Source: Erythrophleum ivorense (taxonomy: Eukaryota > Streptophyta > Magnoliopsida > Fabales > Fabaceae). Taken from it: a DNA stretch of 64,000 bases. The stretch is from contig JAIUCV010000282.1 of the NCBI GenBank assembly GCA_026724425.1, positions 558,001 through 622,000 on the forward strand, in the 5' to 3' direction. Below, piece after piece: positions 1 to 12,050 of this stretch (the stretch's first letter is position 1; each line of letters begins with the position of its first letter). The notes beneath the pieces are model-generated. The model made no database searches and was not told where the DNA came from. It saw only the letters and a program-made list of their open reading frames with translations. Made by a program: the position numbers and the translations under genes.

Positions 1-159
1 TTTACGTTTATAATTTTATTGTCTAAAATTTTTCTTAAGGAAATTTAGGAAGGCACATGTTAGTATAATTGGTCTTTATTTCACACCTTTTAGTATATTT
101 GAAATAATAAATTACTGTAGTTAGCTAATAATAATTACGTCTATGAATAAATCATCTTA

Positions 160-400
160 TCTTAGGTTCTAATCTATGAGAACTATGAACTCCTTCATGA
201 ACTTCCCATATGACTTTTAAAGCTTCCATTTTACCTAAACATTTTAGCAACAAAACTTTATGCCCCTTATTGTATAACTCACTAGCAATTAGGACATACC
301 TTATGGCTTTTTTCTTGAGCTTGAAATCTACTACAGATAAAGCATTCTTTAGATGGTTGATTGACTCTGTCTTCCAATCCTTAATAGTTGGCTATTAACC
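160..400 (-). pseudogene. Integrase zinc-binding (H2C2) region, broken
   Basis: The - strand reads through a segment that includes IRYVLIASELYNKGHK, then LLLKCLG, then EVHEGVHSSH. This is the usual approach to the H-H half of the HHCC zinc finger at the N-terminus of a Ty3/gypsy integrase. The two Cys residues and the DDE core would be beyond the left edge. It lies directly after the second RNase H of the same element, as expected. Confidence 0.75.
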
Positions 401-479
401 AATAACTGCAATTTCATGTATATATAGGATTTCTTGATCACTTTTAATATCCATAGTTTTGAATCCAAAAGCTCATTGG

Positions 480-960
480 GCTAAGTCATTAGCTTCTCCA
501 TTTTTTCTCTAGGTATGTACATAACTAGTATATAAGCAAACTACTAAAGAAGAGCATTGGCCATTTCATAGTAATGTAATAGATTTGTATTATTGCATCT
601 ATATTTTCCAATGAGTCATTTGATAACTAGTTGAAAGTCTCCCATTCTCTAGATGAACTACACCTTCAAAGATATTAATATTCAGAGCCTAATAATTAAA
701 GCCTCACAGTCAACTTGAATATTTAAATAACCCAATTTTAGTTGGAGCATAAATTTCTTGATCTATCCTGTTAGGCTAGGGATAGTAATTCCTACCTTAA
801 CACTTTTTTGAGTTCTAGATCATCAAATGCTAATACCCATGGCTGGAGTTGCACATAATTGTTGACTCTGCTAAAGCGTCTTTGATATTAATGCATGAAT
901 GTTGAGATAAAAAATCAGCTAAAACTTGTCCTTTGATGGCCCGTAATGGAACATATTTTA
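480..960 (-). pseudogene. Second (archaeal-type) RNase H of Tat element, broken
   Basis: The - strand first shows RAIKGQVLADF (about 905-950), the tether that follows the first RNase H in Tat elements. Then come PWVLAFD, a decayed glycine-rich strand, a decayed region where the NNQAEYEAL helix would lie, and REKNGEANDLAQ at about 465-510. This order is that of the extra RNase H of Tat/Ogre elements. Several stops and frameshifts separate the pieces. The presence of this domain is the main reason for the lineage call. Confidence 0.8.
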
Positions 961-1642
961 AAGCAAAATATTCAACTTAATTGCTTACTTCATTAATCTT
1001 CCTTGTAAGACAAGCCTATTAAGTAAACATTTTATTACATCAACTTTGCACATGACTAAAACTCCTATAGACAAAAGATAATATTCAAGTATTGTACATA
1101 TATGGTACAAAGAAAGACAATTTTTTCACTAGGATATATTTAGTCTTAGCATTATTCAACAATCGACTAAGATAGTAAATAGTTCTTTCATTTCATTCTT
1201 AACATCTTGTGCAAAAAAGAAACTAATGGATTCCTCAGTAGTTGACATATGGAGTTTCAATGGTTTGCTTGGAATGGAAGGTACTAAAACTAGTGGGTTA
1301 GCTAAGTCTTGCTTAATTTGTTCAAAAGTTGCTTACTACTCTTCTGCCTAAATTAATTTATCAGCATCTTTCAACTTTAACGAAGGCGAGAAAGCTTTTA
1401 ACTTCTTAACAGAGTTAGTAATAAATCTTTTTAAGAAATTTATCTTACTAATTAAGTTTTGTAACTCTTATTTTGTGAAAGCCTTGCTTTCATAACTATG
1501 TTGGCTTTGTTTTTATCTACCTCAATTTCCTATTGATGTACAAGAAAACTAAGGAAGTTCCTAACTGATACTCTAAATGCACATTTAACTGTATCATCTT
1601 CAAATTATGAAATCTCATTCTCTTAAATGTTTCCTTTATATC
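960..1642 (-). pseudogene. Reverse transcriptase C-terminal part and RNase H, broken
   Basis: On the - strand the segment starts inside RT with DIKETFKRMRFHNLK, continues through FLVHQ.EIEVDKNKAN and RFITN, and reaches RNase H with KPLKLHMSTTEESI and IYYLSRLLNNA. These are the thumb/connection and RNase H landmarks of Ty3/gypsy polyproteins. At least six stops or frame changes are visible. The RT reading frame stops abruptly at 1642/1643 and resumes at 4939, with an inserted sequence between. Confidence 0.85.
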
Positions 1643-4600
1643 TATCACATTCTAAATTTTCTATAACAATTAACATGATCAAAGTTGGTGAGGAACTAGC
1701 TTGCTTAATAAATACTAAAGATGAGGGTAGATGCTAGGAGACCTAAAAGAGATAATAGCACATTTACTTGTTTAATATGAGAGTAAGTAGGAATATTTTA
1801 AGACAAGGTTGCAACCACTTATGATAACACCTCCTTACTTCCACCTATGTAGGGATGTGAGTATGTGTATTCAGCCAAGTAGCAACCCCATTAGCCTTGT
1901 ATATTGTAAGCTTAATGCTACCAAAATCTTGGGATGAGTCTTTGAATTACCAACATATACATGACTAAATGAATGTGATGGGGAAGAAATCCTAATGAAC
2001 CAAGTACACACATACACCTCATGCTTCCACCGTGACATCTATAAATATATTGCCTTTAGTGTTGCTAAATCCTTTAGCCATGGGGGGAGTGATAGGCAAT
2101 TACATGTAAATGAATAGCCAACATAAACTAAACTAGAGACACCTGGCATGCACAGTGGGGGAGAGACTAAATGGAGGAAGAATAAAATAAGAGAACTACA
2201 AACCTACTCTTGAAAGGCTCCATTGAGGATATGTGTGTATGCAGCCACTAAAATACTAAGGTATGGAAATAATCCCAGCTATAAAATGGAGAGAGTATCC
2301 ATTTAATGTAGCTTAATTTAGGAATGAATATATATCCCATGTGTTGCCACTTAACATGTAAACCGAATAGAAAATGAAGTAGCAAAAGGATTAAATCACA
2401 ACCTCCCTTGACACCTTATGCTTCCTTATGTGTAACGTGTGCATATGAGTGTGTAGATGGTATTTGATTGACTTAAATGGCGTGTTCAACCATGGAAAAG
2501 CTAGGATAAATATAAGAGGCAGCGTTTGAGTGGAGAATGAGAGGAAGAGATGCATGGTTGAATGATTAAGTAAGAAAGGAATTAGTCTTCATCCTTGCCA
2601 CCTCATGCTTACACCTCCACTCACATATATGTATATTCAATTGAAAATTGGTTAGTGCCCTGAATTTGCAATTCCCGTGGGAGTTAAATGATATATATGA
2701 TGGATGTATTAGGTGGGAATAAGATGGAGGAAATGCCACCACATAGATAGCACCGGTCATAGAATGGAAAGGAATATAAATCAAGAAAATTAAATCAAAG
2801 GAAGCCACCACATGCTTACACTGTCCAAAGCATTGCCTTCATATTTAATTATCATTCGATCATGGCAATTGGAGTGTCTAGTAGTAGGATTAGATATCAC
2901 CTTCATATAGAGTTTAGTGGGGGAATAAGACGCATATATGATGACACTAAGCCTTACACCGAAGAAGAAAATTGGAACCTTCACCCTTGCCGCCTCATGC
3001 TTGAACCAAATGAAGATGAGAAGCATGAGCTACCTATTATAATGATCACTTTAATTCACTTTAGGCCAAAGAAAGTAATGGAAAGAAAGGGGAAGAAAAA
3101 CTCGAACAGCCATAGGAGAGGAGTGATGGAAAGATGAACCAAGGTATAAGGACTCCATAAAGGTAAGTTCTAAGTTGTTTCCTTGTCCTAAACTAGCATA
3201 TTTTGCCTCTATAGAATTAGTTAGAAAAGGATTTTAAAGCCAAAACTTTTATAACAGGTTGTCCATTCCACTTAAAATCTGCAAAATTACAGAATTTTTG
3301 GAATAAGGTAGATCAAAGAAACAACCTATTGATTCAATTTAGCTTTTGGATGGGACAGCTTAGGGCTGATTTCATAAAGAATTTTGTTAAATGGGTAAAT
3401 GAAGGAATTAATGCATGAAATTTGGTGGGGAGGTAGCTAAGACATATAACTTTAGGTCTACAAAGTCTTAGAATTTTCTGAACTCATTTGGTAGGATAAC
3501 AAAGCCAGAAATAGTAAGGGCATTGTACAGCAAGCTCAACTGAGGTAGTGGCCAAAACAGTAGAAGTTTAGGGGATATCCTTAGGAATTCTTGAAAACTA
3601 TTTTTTTGTCTTATAATTAACATAATAAGGGGTTATTTTACCAATTTTTATGATTTTTTGAGGTCATTTAATGGAGAAAATAAATTTCACAAAAATAGGT
3701 CCAAAAATGTAGATAAATTGAGACTACGGTAGTTTTCATTTTTTGCTAGTGTAGTGTGAATTTGTATGGTAAATTAGAGAATCAAGCTTGAAAATAAGGA
3801 CTAAGGACTTAAATTCAAAGCACTAGACCACACATGAATAACTTAGATAGTAACTGATTAATGAGAAGGAAAAGAAAACGAAGATGTGATTGTTTACAAT
3901 TAAGAATTCCAATCGTCAACTAATGAAAGGGGGTTAGGAATTTCATACGGGGGGATTAGTAACTTAATTGCAATATAAATATTACTCATGACTCATTCTT
4001 AATTAAGGCAATGCATGATTGAAATTTAGGAAGGCAATCAGGACAGTAAGAACTAAGGAATAACGTGATAGAACGACAGTGACGAAACAGGTAGTTAACA
4101 TGACATTCTGTCTGTTTACATACATAACTGCACTGAATGATTTTCTAAATTTTGTATGCTCTACATGGTTGTATATATACCCACTAATGTGACTCTCTTG
4201 AGTACTAGATCACTGTTATTGGCCAATGACTGAAGTATAATAGCTTAACGAATGAATGTACCCTGCTACCTTGGGATTTGTATGCTTCTGCACTGAATGG
4301 TGTACCGAAATATTCTTATTCAGTATTCTTTATATGTGTAAACCGTGAATCCATTGTTATCTATTGGGATTATATCTTATTATAAAACTAACTATTTTTC
4401 AGGTAATATCCCTACTACAAACAAAGTCCAACCGACGGAGGATAACTGAACCCATTTGAAGACTGTATTAACTGTAGTTCATTGTAATTTCCTTGAATAA
4501 TGTTAAATGCTAAAAGCCTTACTTTAGTTGAATACTTAGTGTTGTTTACTAATCTCTTGTTGGTTTTTTGTATAAATATTACATATGAGGAATTTACTGT

Positions 4601-4938
4601 AAGTTAGCAACGACGTTTATTAGGGCTACCGAACTCCATGTATAAATAATCTCTTATAATTGCGTTTGCATGAAACTGATTATAATAATCTTGGAAGCAA
4701 TTCTAGAATAATAGTAGGTAACTGTGGTTAAGCTTGTACAGAGGTTTCTTGAGTGGATTGAAATGATAGAACATACGTGATATGTATTGGTGTATGGTTG
4801 TGCCTTATGAGCAAGCTGAAGTTTCAGTAATCCCATTTTCCCCACAACAAAGTAACAACTTGTAGGTTAATCAGAATAATAACATTATCAACTCATGGTC
4901 TTTCTTGTGAAAATGATATAGTTTATCTAGGTATGACA
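1643..4938. mobile_element. Inserted LTR-like element (candidate solo LTR), with target duplication
   Basis: A 3.3 kb non-coding block interrupts the reverse transcriptase of the Tat element. Both flanks carry the 5-bp duplication ATATC (1638-1642 and 4939-4943). Removing the block with one copy of ATATC restores the RT reading frame across the site (HLND then IKETFK). The termini are TATCACATT and GGTATGACA, consistent with a TGTCA..TGACA LTR whose first G became A. No polyprotein is present, so a solo LTR of a long-LTR gypsy element is the best reading. A non-autonomous element with no second LTR is the alternative. Orientation is not settled. Confidence 0.7.
1835..3015. repeat. Diverged ~190-bp tandem repeats inside the inserted LTR
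   Basis: Related words such as CACCTCATGCTT recur at about 1835, 2017, 2410, 2598, 2805 and 2990. The related block GGATATGTGTGTATGCAGCC sits near 2230 and a similar one near 1855. Spacing is about 180-210 bp, so one or two units may be missing or more diverged. Units are too diverged for exact borders. They contain no plausible gene. The open frame at 2862-3137 runs through two units and looks incidental. Confidence 0.6.
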
Positions 4939-5114
4939 ATATCATTTAAATGTTGATTAAAATCTTTAGATTTTACCACCACAGCATCTATAGAAATCTC
5001 TACACTTTTACTAATTAAGTCATGAAAAATAACACTTATCACCTATTGGTATGTGGCACTTACATTTTTTAAGCCAAATAGCATAACAAGCCATTCATAA
5101 ATGCCTAACGCATA
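4939..5114 (-). pseudogene. Reverse transcriptase central segment (island between two insertions)
   Basis: This short island reads on the - strand as YALGIYEWLVM.FGLKN, then ATYQ, then IFHDLI, then VVVKSKDFNQHLND. That is the central palm of a Ty3/gypsy RT, including the region around the catalytic YIDD motif, here decayed to ISIDA. It is continuous in family order with 7867-8420 upstream and 960-1642 downstream. The second catalytic Asp is replaced by Ala, so the enzyme would be inactive. Confidence 0.85.
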
Positions 5115-7866
5115 TGTAACATCTAGTTCTAATTAATATCTAATTTACAATTTAAATAAAGAGATTAGGCTAATTAATTATAATAATAACCTTAAATATA
5201 CCAAAAATGACAACCAATTAAAACTTTTACTGTATCTGATTATTAAATCTAAAACTCAATCACAAGATGATGATTAAATACTTAATCTACTAGAGATATA
5301 ATTAACTCCTAAAACACCTTAAAAAGGTCCTTACGACACTTACATAAAACCTTAAATTAAGATCCTAATCAAAATTCCAGTAAAAACCCTTTTAAATATC
5401 CCAAAAACAAAAATAAGCATGTGGCACTATGGCCTCACAAGGTCACACTGCAATGCCCTTATTACAAAACCAAGAATCCCAAAATTTTGCATGGCATCGC
5501 AACCTCGAAAGATCACACCGCAGTATATGCATCTTTACTTGGACCCTCATAGGGCCTCAAGGCCATGCTACAATGCTTTTGTCCCTATTCAAGTGGCATT
5601 GGCTATCGCAGCATAAACTCTAATTCCTTGGGGAAAAATCCTATGTGGCACCATGACGCTAAAGACTTATGCCACAATTTCCCAAAACCAAAAACACAGT
5701 GAACTGTAAAATTGAATATTGCTAATTAATTTTCACTTACCACAAGCTTCCATCTTAATTAAATGGATATGGGATACCACTAATGGCTTTAAATACACCT
5801 TTTAATTATGTAAAAACTTAAGAATAAGTGATCAAACATCCAACAACTCCCCTAGCGACAAATTTGCAAGGAAGATTAAAAAAAACTATGATAGCATAAG
5901 TGAATTTTGGACTAACAACTCATACACCCAAAATCTCTAATACAAAACCAATTTGCTAAAAGAAAGTGTTCTCAATCTTTAAGACCATAAAACACCTACA
6001 AACTCAAACAATATTACTTCCTTACCAACACAATTCACAATTAGTAGCTATTATGCCATAACTTCCAAAATCATCAACAAAACCAAACCTAAGGCAATCT
6101 TATAAAATCAATCAGATAAGGATTTAACACCATACAATACTATTAAAGTTAAAGAGTCAAAGATGTTTATAATTTAATATAAAACATAAGCTAGTCAAAA
6201 CTAAAGCATAATTACATGTGAGATCCTTTTACAAAAATTTACTATTATCTAAAATCTTTCTTATCACCCTTACACGAACAATTCATTAAAAGATATTAGT
6301 CCTACACTTGGCATATCATATCAAAAGTTATTAGTTATAAGTTGTCAAATACATGAACTAAAATGTAAGCTATCCAAAAAGTCGGCCTAGTCTAATGTCA
6401 TCAAGCCTTTAATTGTTTGTCCTTGTTAGAGCCTAAACCTTCAGATATAAAATATCAGCCCACAACTAAAGTGAGATATAAAATTTTAATAACTAAGAGC
6501 AACTTCCATTCACATTCATATAGATAAACAAGTATAGAGTTGTACATGGTAAAATCATAAATTCATCATGACATATTCAATAAATTAAAAGTAACAAGTT
6601 TAATAACAATTCTCACAATTATTGGCCAATAATTTTTATTATGCAGGACATATCCGTGAGGTCCACTACTTTCCACCAATAGTTAGGACACACTCGTGAC
6701 ATCCACCATAGTTATCAAGACAAACTTGCAAGGTCCATGACAAAATATACACAAGTAATCAAACTTAACATGACAATATATAATATCAACAAGCATATAC
6801 AAGCTATAAATACTATTCCACAATGAATATGAATGAAATTGAACCCCAATTACCTTAAGTGATATTTTTCACTTCTAATTAAGCTACCGACAGCCACCAA
6901 GTAAGGACACATGTCTAAAATAACCATGAACAACCATCATAACCTATCAATTCAAAAAAACCTATAATCCTATTAACCAAAAACATTTCTAATCATAGAG
7001 TCTCAACTTACTCAAATTCTCAAGGGTTCAAAAACATTGATTTGGGTGCAAGAGTCCAGACCAACATAATGGTTCACCACTTCCTCTTAAATTTTCACAC
7101 ATGAATGTTCAAATGAAAAATTTAGACATGGAGGTGAATAGGAAGTAGACTAACATCACAAATAGAGGGGTTACTTGCCCAATAGATGATTAAGTTTCTT
7201 TCTCTACAAATTCACCAGAAACACACCAAAATCTTCAAATTTACTGACCTAAGGTTTCATCAAATTTTACCAAATCAAGAGATATTTGATCCAAATGAAA
7301 GAGGAGAAGAAGAGAAACATTTTTCTTCCTCACTCACCTAAGTAAAAAATGCCTCCTTCTCGCCATATCATTGCTTTAAAGTCTTGCCCCGTGCCCTCTC
7401 TCTTTATGTGAATTTCTCTCTCCTCTTGGATTGAATATGAGTTTTAGCTATTGAAAATAAGGAGTGTTAAGGTTTTGTTCAAGTTTTAGTGAATTGGGTG
7501 ATGGGTTTAGATCATAGATTTGGGTTTTGGATTATCTAAGTTTTGGGTTTTGTTAAATGTGAGTTGGACCTCCTTTAAACTCTATTTTAGGCTGCTTTAA
7601 TTAACTCTTTAATTAGGTTTAACTATATCTTAGAGTTTAATAGGTTATAATTAATTTTCATGGGATCAATTATTAATTTTCACTAAATTATTTTAAACAT
7701 ATAAAAATTTATTTTCTTTAAAAAAATCTCAAAACAATTATTTTTCTTTAAGAATTTTCCTACTTAGCTATTTTCTCTAAAAATCTCTAATTTAATATTT
7801 TTCAAAAATCCTTAATCACATTATTTTCCCTTAGTCATCCATATTAATAAAATTTTAGATGTTACA
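5115..7866. mobile_element. Second inserted LTR-like element (candidate solo LTR)
   Basis: This 2.75 kb non-coding block also interrupts the Tat reverse transcriptase. Its ends are exact inverted repeats, TGTAACATCTA at the left and TAGATGTTACA at the right apart from one shifted base, which is the LTR end type of Del/Tekay-like gypsy elements. RT reads from SRYNQIF on the right side to YALGIYEW on the left side with the expected number of residues and no extra bases. There is therefore no visible target duplication. No polyprotein is present. The small frames at 5419-5623 are not supported as genes. Confidence 0.68.
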
Positions 7867-8420
7867 AGAAAAACAAAATACAATCCTATAGATGTCTTCT
7901 TGGACTACAAAAATTTGATTATACCTTGAATACCTGTCAATAGAAGTAAGAATCTAATGATTGGTTATTGCATCAATTAATGTATCGGCTATTGGCATGA
8001 CATCTTCATCTCTGAGAGTAACCAAATTTAGGTTTCAAAAGTTCATGCAAATCATCACTTACCCATTCTTTTTTTATGATAAGAACTATGTTTAAAAGCC
8101 ATTCTACATACAAAGCCCTGCGCATAAAATCTACCTTCAATAGCCTCTCTATTTTTTCCTTAATCTTAACTCGTAATTCTAGATTGAATCTCCTAACTGC
8201 CTTCTTGTATGGTTCAAATCCTTCCTTAATCAGTAATTGATGTTCAACCAACTGCCTAGATAGCTTAGACACTTCATGATACTCTCAGGTGAAGGAGTCT
8301 TTGTACTGTTTTATGATATCAATAAACTAATTTTAATTCTCTTCATTTAACAAGCCACTGATTTTAGTTAACTTGGGCTTTTCATCAATACCCAAGTTGA
8401 CATTAATCCAAAGATCTTAA
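7867..8420 (-). pseudogene. Reverse transcriptase N-terminal part, Tat element
   Basis: An 88-codon open stretch (8006-8272) includes VEHQLLIKEGFEPYKKAVRR, then KIKEKIERLLKVDFMR, then YVEWLLNIVLIIKKE, followed on the - strand by RDEDVMPIADTLIDA and SRYNQIF. These are the fingers and palm entry of a Ty3/gypsy RT, where families usually show HKLPL, IEEEI.RLL, YPEWLANIVPV and SGYNQI. The frame shifts near 8006, and the first catalytic Asp region is altered to SIDRYS. It ends at the insertion at 7866/7867. Confidence 0.88.
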
Positions 8421-8880
8421 ACCTTAAACTTGGACATTTGCCCGTTGATTTGAGACTTTAACTTTATTTTTGATGGTTGACTTATTGATGATTCTAGATT
8501 ATCTTTGTACCCCTTAAGTGTATCAAAGGTTAATTGTTCAATCCTAACCTTAACTGTGAATAAGGCCAGTTGATGTAGACAATTTTTTTTTACCACTTTG
8601 CATTGTTAATTTATAAATCTCTTGGGTAAAAGGACATGGATTAGCCTCATTGGTTTGGATCTTTATCTTAAAACCTTAAGAAGTGAGATTACATGACTTC
8701 AAGCACCCTTCATTGTAGTCTCAAGTAATTTGATAGGCCCCACATTTGGTGAATAAAATGTAGCTTGTAGGATCTTTAAGTTAGTTGCAAAGGGACTCTT
8801 GTTAGCTAATACCACTTTAACTTTATCACCTTTCCAAAACATAAGCCATTGGTGCAATGTAAAAAGAACACATTGGCAAG
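8421..8880 (-). pseudogene. Protease-to-RT linker of Tat element, decayed
   Basis: This lies between recognisable protease and RT segments of the same dead polyprotein. I see no motif that can be placed with certainty, only short frames broken by stops. It is assigned by position alone. Confidence 0.5.
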
Positions 8881-9160
8881 AGTGGATCCAATCCCTACCT
8901 AAAGCACTAAATACATAGGTTTCACATCTACAACAAAGAATGTTGCACTAGTTATTTTGAACCCTATTGTTATGTTAGTTACTAGTAATCCAACAACAGC
9001 AATTACTTCCCTCATGAAGTTAGTCATCTTCATGTTAGTGGCAATCATATCTACCTTGATTTTTCCTAACTTCTTTAATGTGCTAGTTGGCATCATGTTC
9101 AGGATAGTTCCTCTATCTATGAATACTTTGATAATTAGTTTGCCATTGATGTGAGCTCTA
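8880..9160 (-). pseudogene. Retroviral-type aspartic protease, Tat element
   Basis: An open stretch at 8899-9096 reads MMPTSTLKKLGKIKVDMI, then TNFMREVIAVVG, then ITIGFKITSATFFVVDVKP. This follows the pattern of plant Ty3/gypsy aspartic proteases after the catalytic D-(S/T)-G, which would sit just upstream and is not intact here. The expected GRDWI end is lost to a frame change near 8899. The + strand frame of similar length at 8957-9154 is its shadow. Confidence 0.78.
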
Positions 9161-12040
9161 ATATATAAAGGCTTTAAATGTTTAGTTATAGCCTATGAGG
9201 GTCTTTTAAATTGCATTATGGCTGACTTAAATATTTTATCATCTAATAAGGTTGCCTATTATGCTTCCTCGGTGAACACATCCCTTTCCAAACCATCTTG
9301 TTGTCATACATCTACCTAGAATTTACTTGGGATAATGCCAATGACATCAATGTCTACTAGAAATGTCTTAGCATCATCTTTATTCAAGAGATTGTCTTTT
9401 TCTTGGATATGTTTTTCCTTTAAAGACTTAAAGACTAAATATTGGTTCAAGTGTATCAGTCTTTTATCACATCGTTAGCTTCCTTTAGCATCTTGAGCAT
9501 TTGTCTTAACTTCTAGGTGAATATTTGCTTTTGTTTCCTCCTTTTCTAAGTTAAGTAAGAGTAAAGGCAACTGGTTGGAATAGCTATTGTGGCTTCCTTT
9601 TAATATATTTTTTTAGGAACCATTGTCTTTTTTTGATGTCATCTTTTGGCTTAACCATTCTTTCCAGTTTTAGCTTCTTGTCATTGTGGAAGGTTATCTT
9701 CAAGGTAGATATCTCTTTTTTTAATGTTAAACTATGCTACTTGCCTTTTTCCTCCTGGAATTAGTTCTTTCTCTACTCTTAGAACTTATAATCTATCAAG
9801 TACTCTACTATTCTTCTTTCTTATTAGGTCTTACAATATGTTAAAAATCCTAAGTTTATGAATGATAAACTTTAGCTAAATGCTAGGTTTATAAAGGGTT
9901 GACTTTAACTACTTGGGTTGTACAACTAATTGTCCACCACATTTGTTAGGTTTTGATGTTACTTCCTTGATACTCTATTATTTCAATATTAGCTATTTCT
10001 ATTTATATTTTGGTGAATGAAATGGTTAGCATGATGCTAAAACCATGTTTGTGAACATCGTTGGAAAAGGATCTATATCCACTATCATCTCGACTATGCC
10101 CTTGTCAACTAGTTTGAATATCTCATCCCTCAAAACCTTTTAGATTACATTCCTGAAAATAATGCAATTAACAATAACATGATTGTACAAGTGATGTTAC
10201 TTACAATATTTTTTCTTCTTCAACTCCTCAGTAGGTAGAATTTTGTATCTATCAAGTAGCTTAATCTATTAGTCATTAAGCAAATAGTAAAAAATTTGAT
10301 CAATTTTGGAAATATCAAATAAGTATTGTTTCCTAATTTCTAGTTTCATGATTTTCTTTTCTTTTGAGGGTCTTAAAGCTGGGCAGGAATAAGGCTTCCC
10401 TGTTAAGATATTTACTGCCAGAACATCAGCTGTTTTTTCTTCTTAATACTTAACGCAACTCCTCCTCCTAGATCATTAGTGTAATCTATAAAAGAAACTA
10501 TATGTAAAGTCCTTCATTTTTTATTATCTCTCTTTTTCTCTTTTTTTCTAAAATAAATTGCTTAATTTGATTGACTTTATTCACTAGTTAAGTTTGAGCA
10601 TTCTTGAGATATTAGCTTTTCTCTTAACTAAAGATACATATTACTAATAGCTATGGTAACATATTGTGCTTTTGGAAATTGCATATGACATATATATCTT
10701 AGCTTTTGAATATTTCTAAGAAATTAGCTACAACCTCATCTACTTGTTGTTTGTGATTCATGAGATTAGCTATGATAACCTCTAACTGTAGCTTGTAAAA
10801 CCTATCATGAAACAATCTTTTGATGTTTACCTAATTTTATATAAAGTTAAGTGGTAGAGATAAATACAAAGTGAAAGTAGTTTCAATTAATGATAAAAGA
10901 AATATTTAAAGTTTATAATACTCATTTTCATTTGCCTCACAACACTAGGCAATGAACCTACTTATATGTTTCATAGTAGACTTACTATCCTCATCTGAAA
11001 AAGTATTAAAATTAGAAGTTTTAAAACCTCTCAACAAGGGCATCATTTTGTTCACCCATTCACGATATGGTTTCCTATAAATAGGCCTATCAAGAAGCCT
11101 TAGTTGCATGCCAAAGTGTCTCTTTATCATTTTAGCAATCATATTAAGATCAATTAGCTAAGTTACAAGTATGTCTAAGTTTAGCAATCACCAATTAGTT
11201 AACATTTGACAATTGTACTAGAACTGGACCCATCTATCTTAGTGGTACAAGAGAAACCTAAATTGTCTAATGACCAATTTGCTACTCTAGCATTTGTGGA
11301 TATACAAATTGATTAGCTATAGAAGGTAAAATTTGATTCCATGGCTACTTCCCAACTAAATCTCTAGATACCTTGTATGTAGTCCCTTGTAATAGAGGAA
11401 TTGGATTTGCTTGATGAAAGATTACTTACTCTAGGGTTGTTAGGTAAATTAGCTTATTAGCTGTTTGAGGTAGGAATGAATTCCATAACTTATCTTTAGC
11501 AAAATCTCTTGGTCTCCTTGATTGAACTTTCTCATAACCAATGGTGGGATATATTGTAATGCCTTACACATTTACCTATAGGTTAATATTAACATTCAAA
11601 GGTTGGGTGAAACATAAGGCAAACCAAAATTGCCTAGTGTGTTTGGTGATCTTTTAGCCATAAGGATTTGCCCTTACTGTAAAATAGGTTGTAGTACTAG
11701 TTCATTCAATGTTTACCCCCCCCAAAGATTAACTAAATTTGTAATCATAGGGGCATTCAGAATTATATTGGGATGTTGAATAGACCAATTAATGTTACAG
11801 GATGATGCAAAATACTCTCTGGTCTAGACTTGTCTTTGCTCTTGTCCATGAACGTTATGCACCTCGTTATATACCATTACTTAATAATCTTAGCAAGTTG
11901 ATAAGACATTTGATACACATGAAATTATTGAATCCTATGTTAATTTGTTGACAAATGAAAGATGTTGTCAACACCATAAGTTGGTCTTGTTCAACTACCT
12001 CATCCATAGTTAGCGAAGATGGCATACTTAAACTTGACAT
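9161..12040 (-). pseudogene. Gag polyprotein of Tat element, broken
   Basis: The likely start is the ATG whose complement is at 12038-12040 (MSSLSMPSSLTMDEVVEQ). The capsid-like landmark PYREWVNKMMPLLRGFKTSN with GEDSKST-type continuation (here DEDSKSTMKHI) lies at 10945-11142. A late conserved block at about 10130-10280 reads KKKYCK, HHLYNHVIVNC, IIFRNVI, which matches the zinc-binding end of Tat-type gag. Many stops separate these blocks. The stretch 9161-9950 is only weakly recognisable. Confidence 0.75.
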
Positions 12041-12050
12041 AACTACAAGT

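Larger units (their letters stand above)
1..12050 (-). mobile_element. Decayed Tat-lineage Ty3/gypsy retrotransposon
   Basis: Read on the - strand, the order is gag (about 12040 to 9960), protease (about 9160 to 8880), reverse transcriptase (8420 to 7867, 5114 to 4939, 1642 to about 1310), RNase H (to about 960), a second archaeal-type RNase H (960 to 480) and the integrase zinc-binding domain (400 to 160). The integrase core would lie left of the window. A second RNase H after the first, joined by AIKGQ.LADF, is typical of the plant Tat lineage (Ogre/Retand group). Every domain carries stops and frameshifts, so the element is long dead. Its 5' LTR was not delimited; I see no clear LTR in 12050-12880. 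Two large non-coding insertions split the reverse transcriptase. Confidence 0.88.

Noticed and set aside
2862..3137. 91-codon + frame in the first LTR block
   Set aside because: Runs across tandem repeat units, overlaps an opposite frame, no domain.
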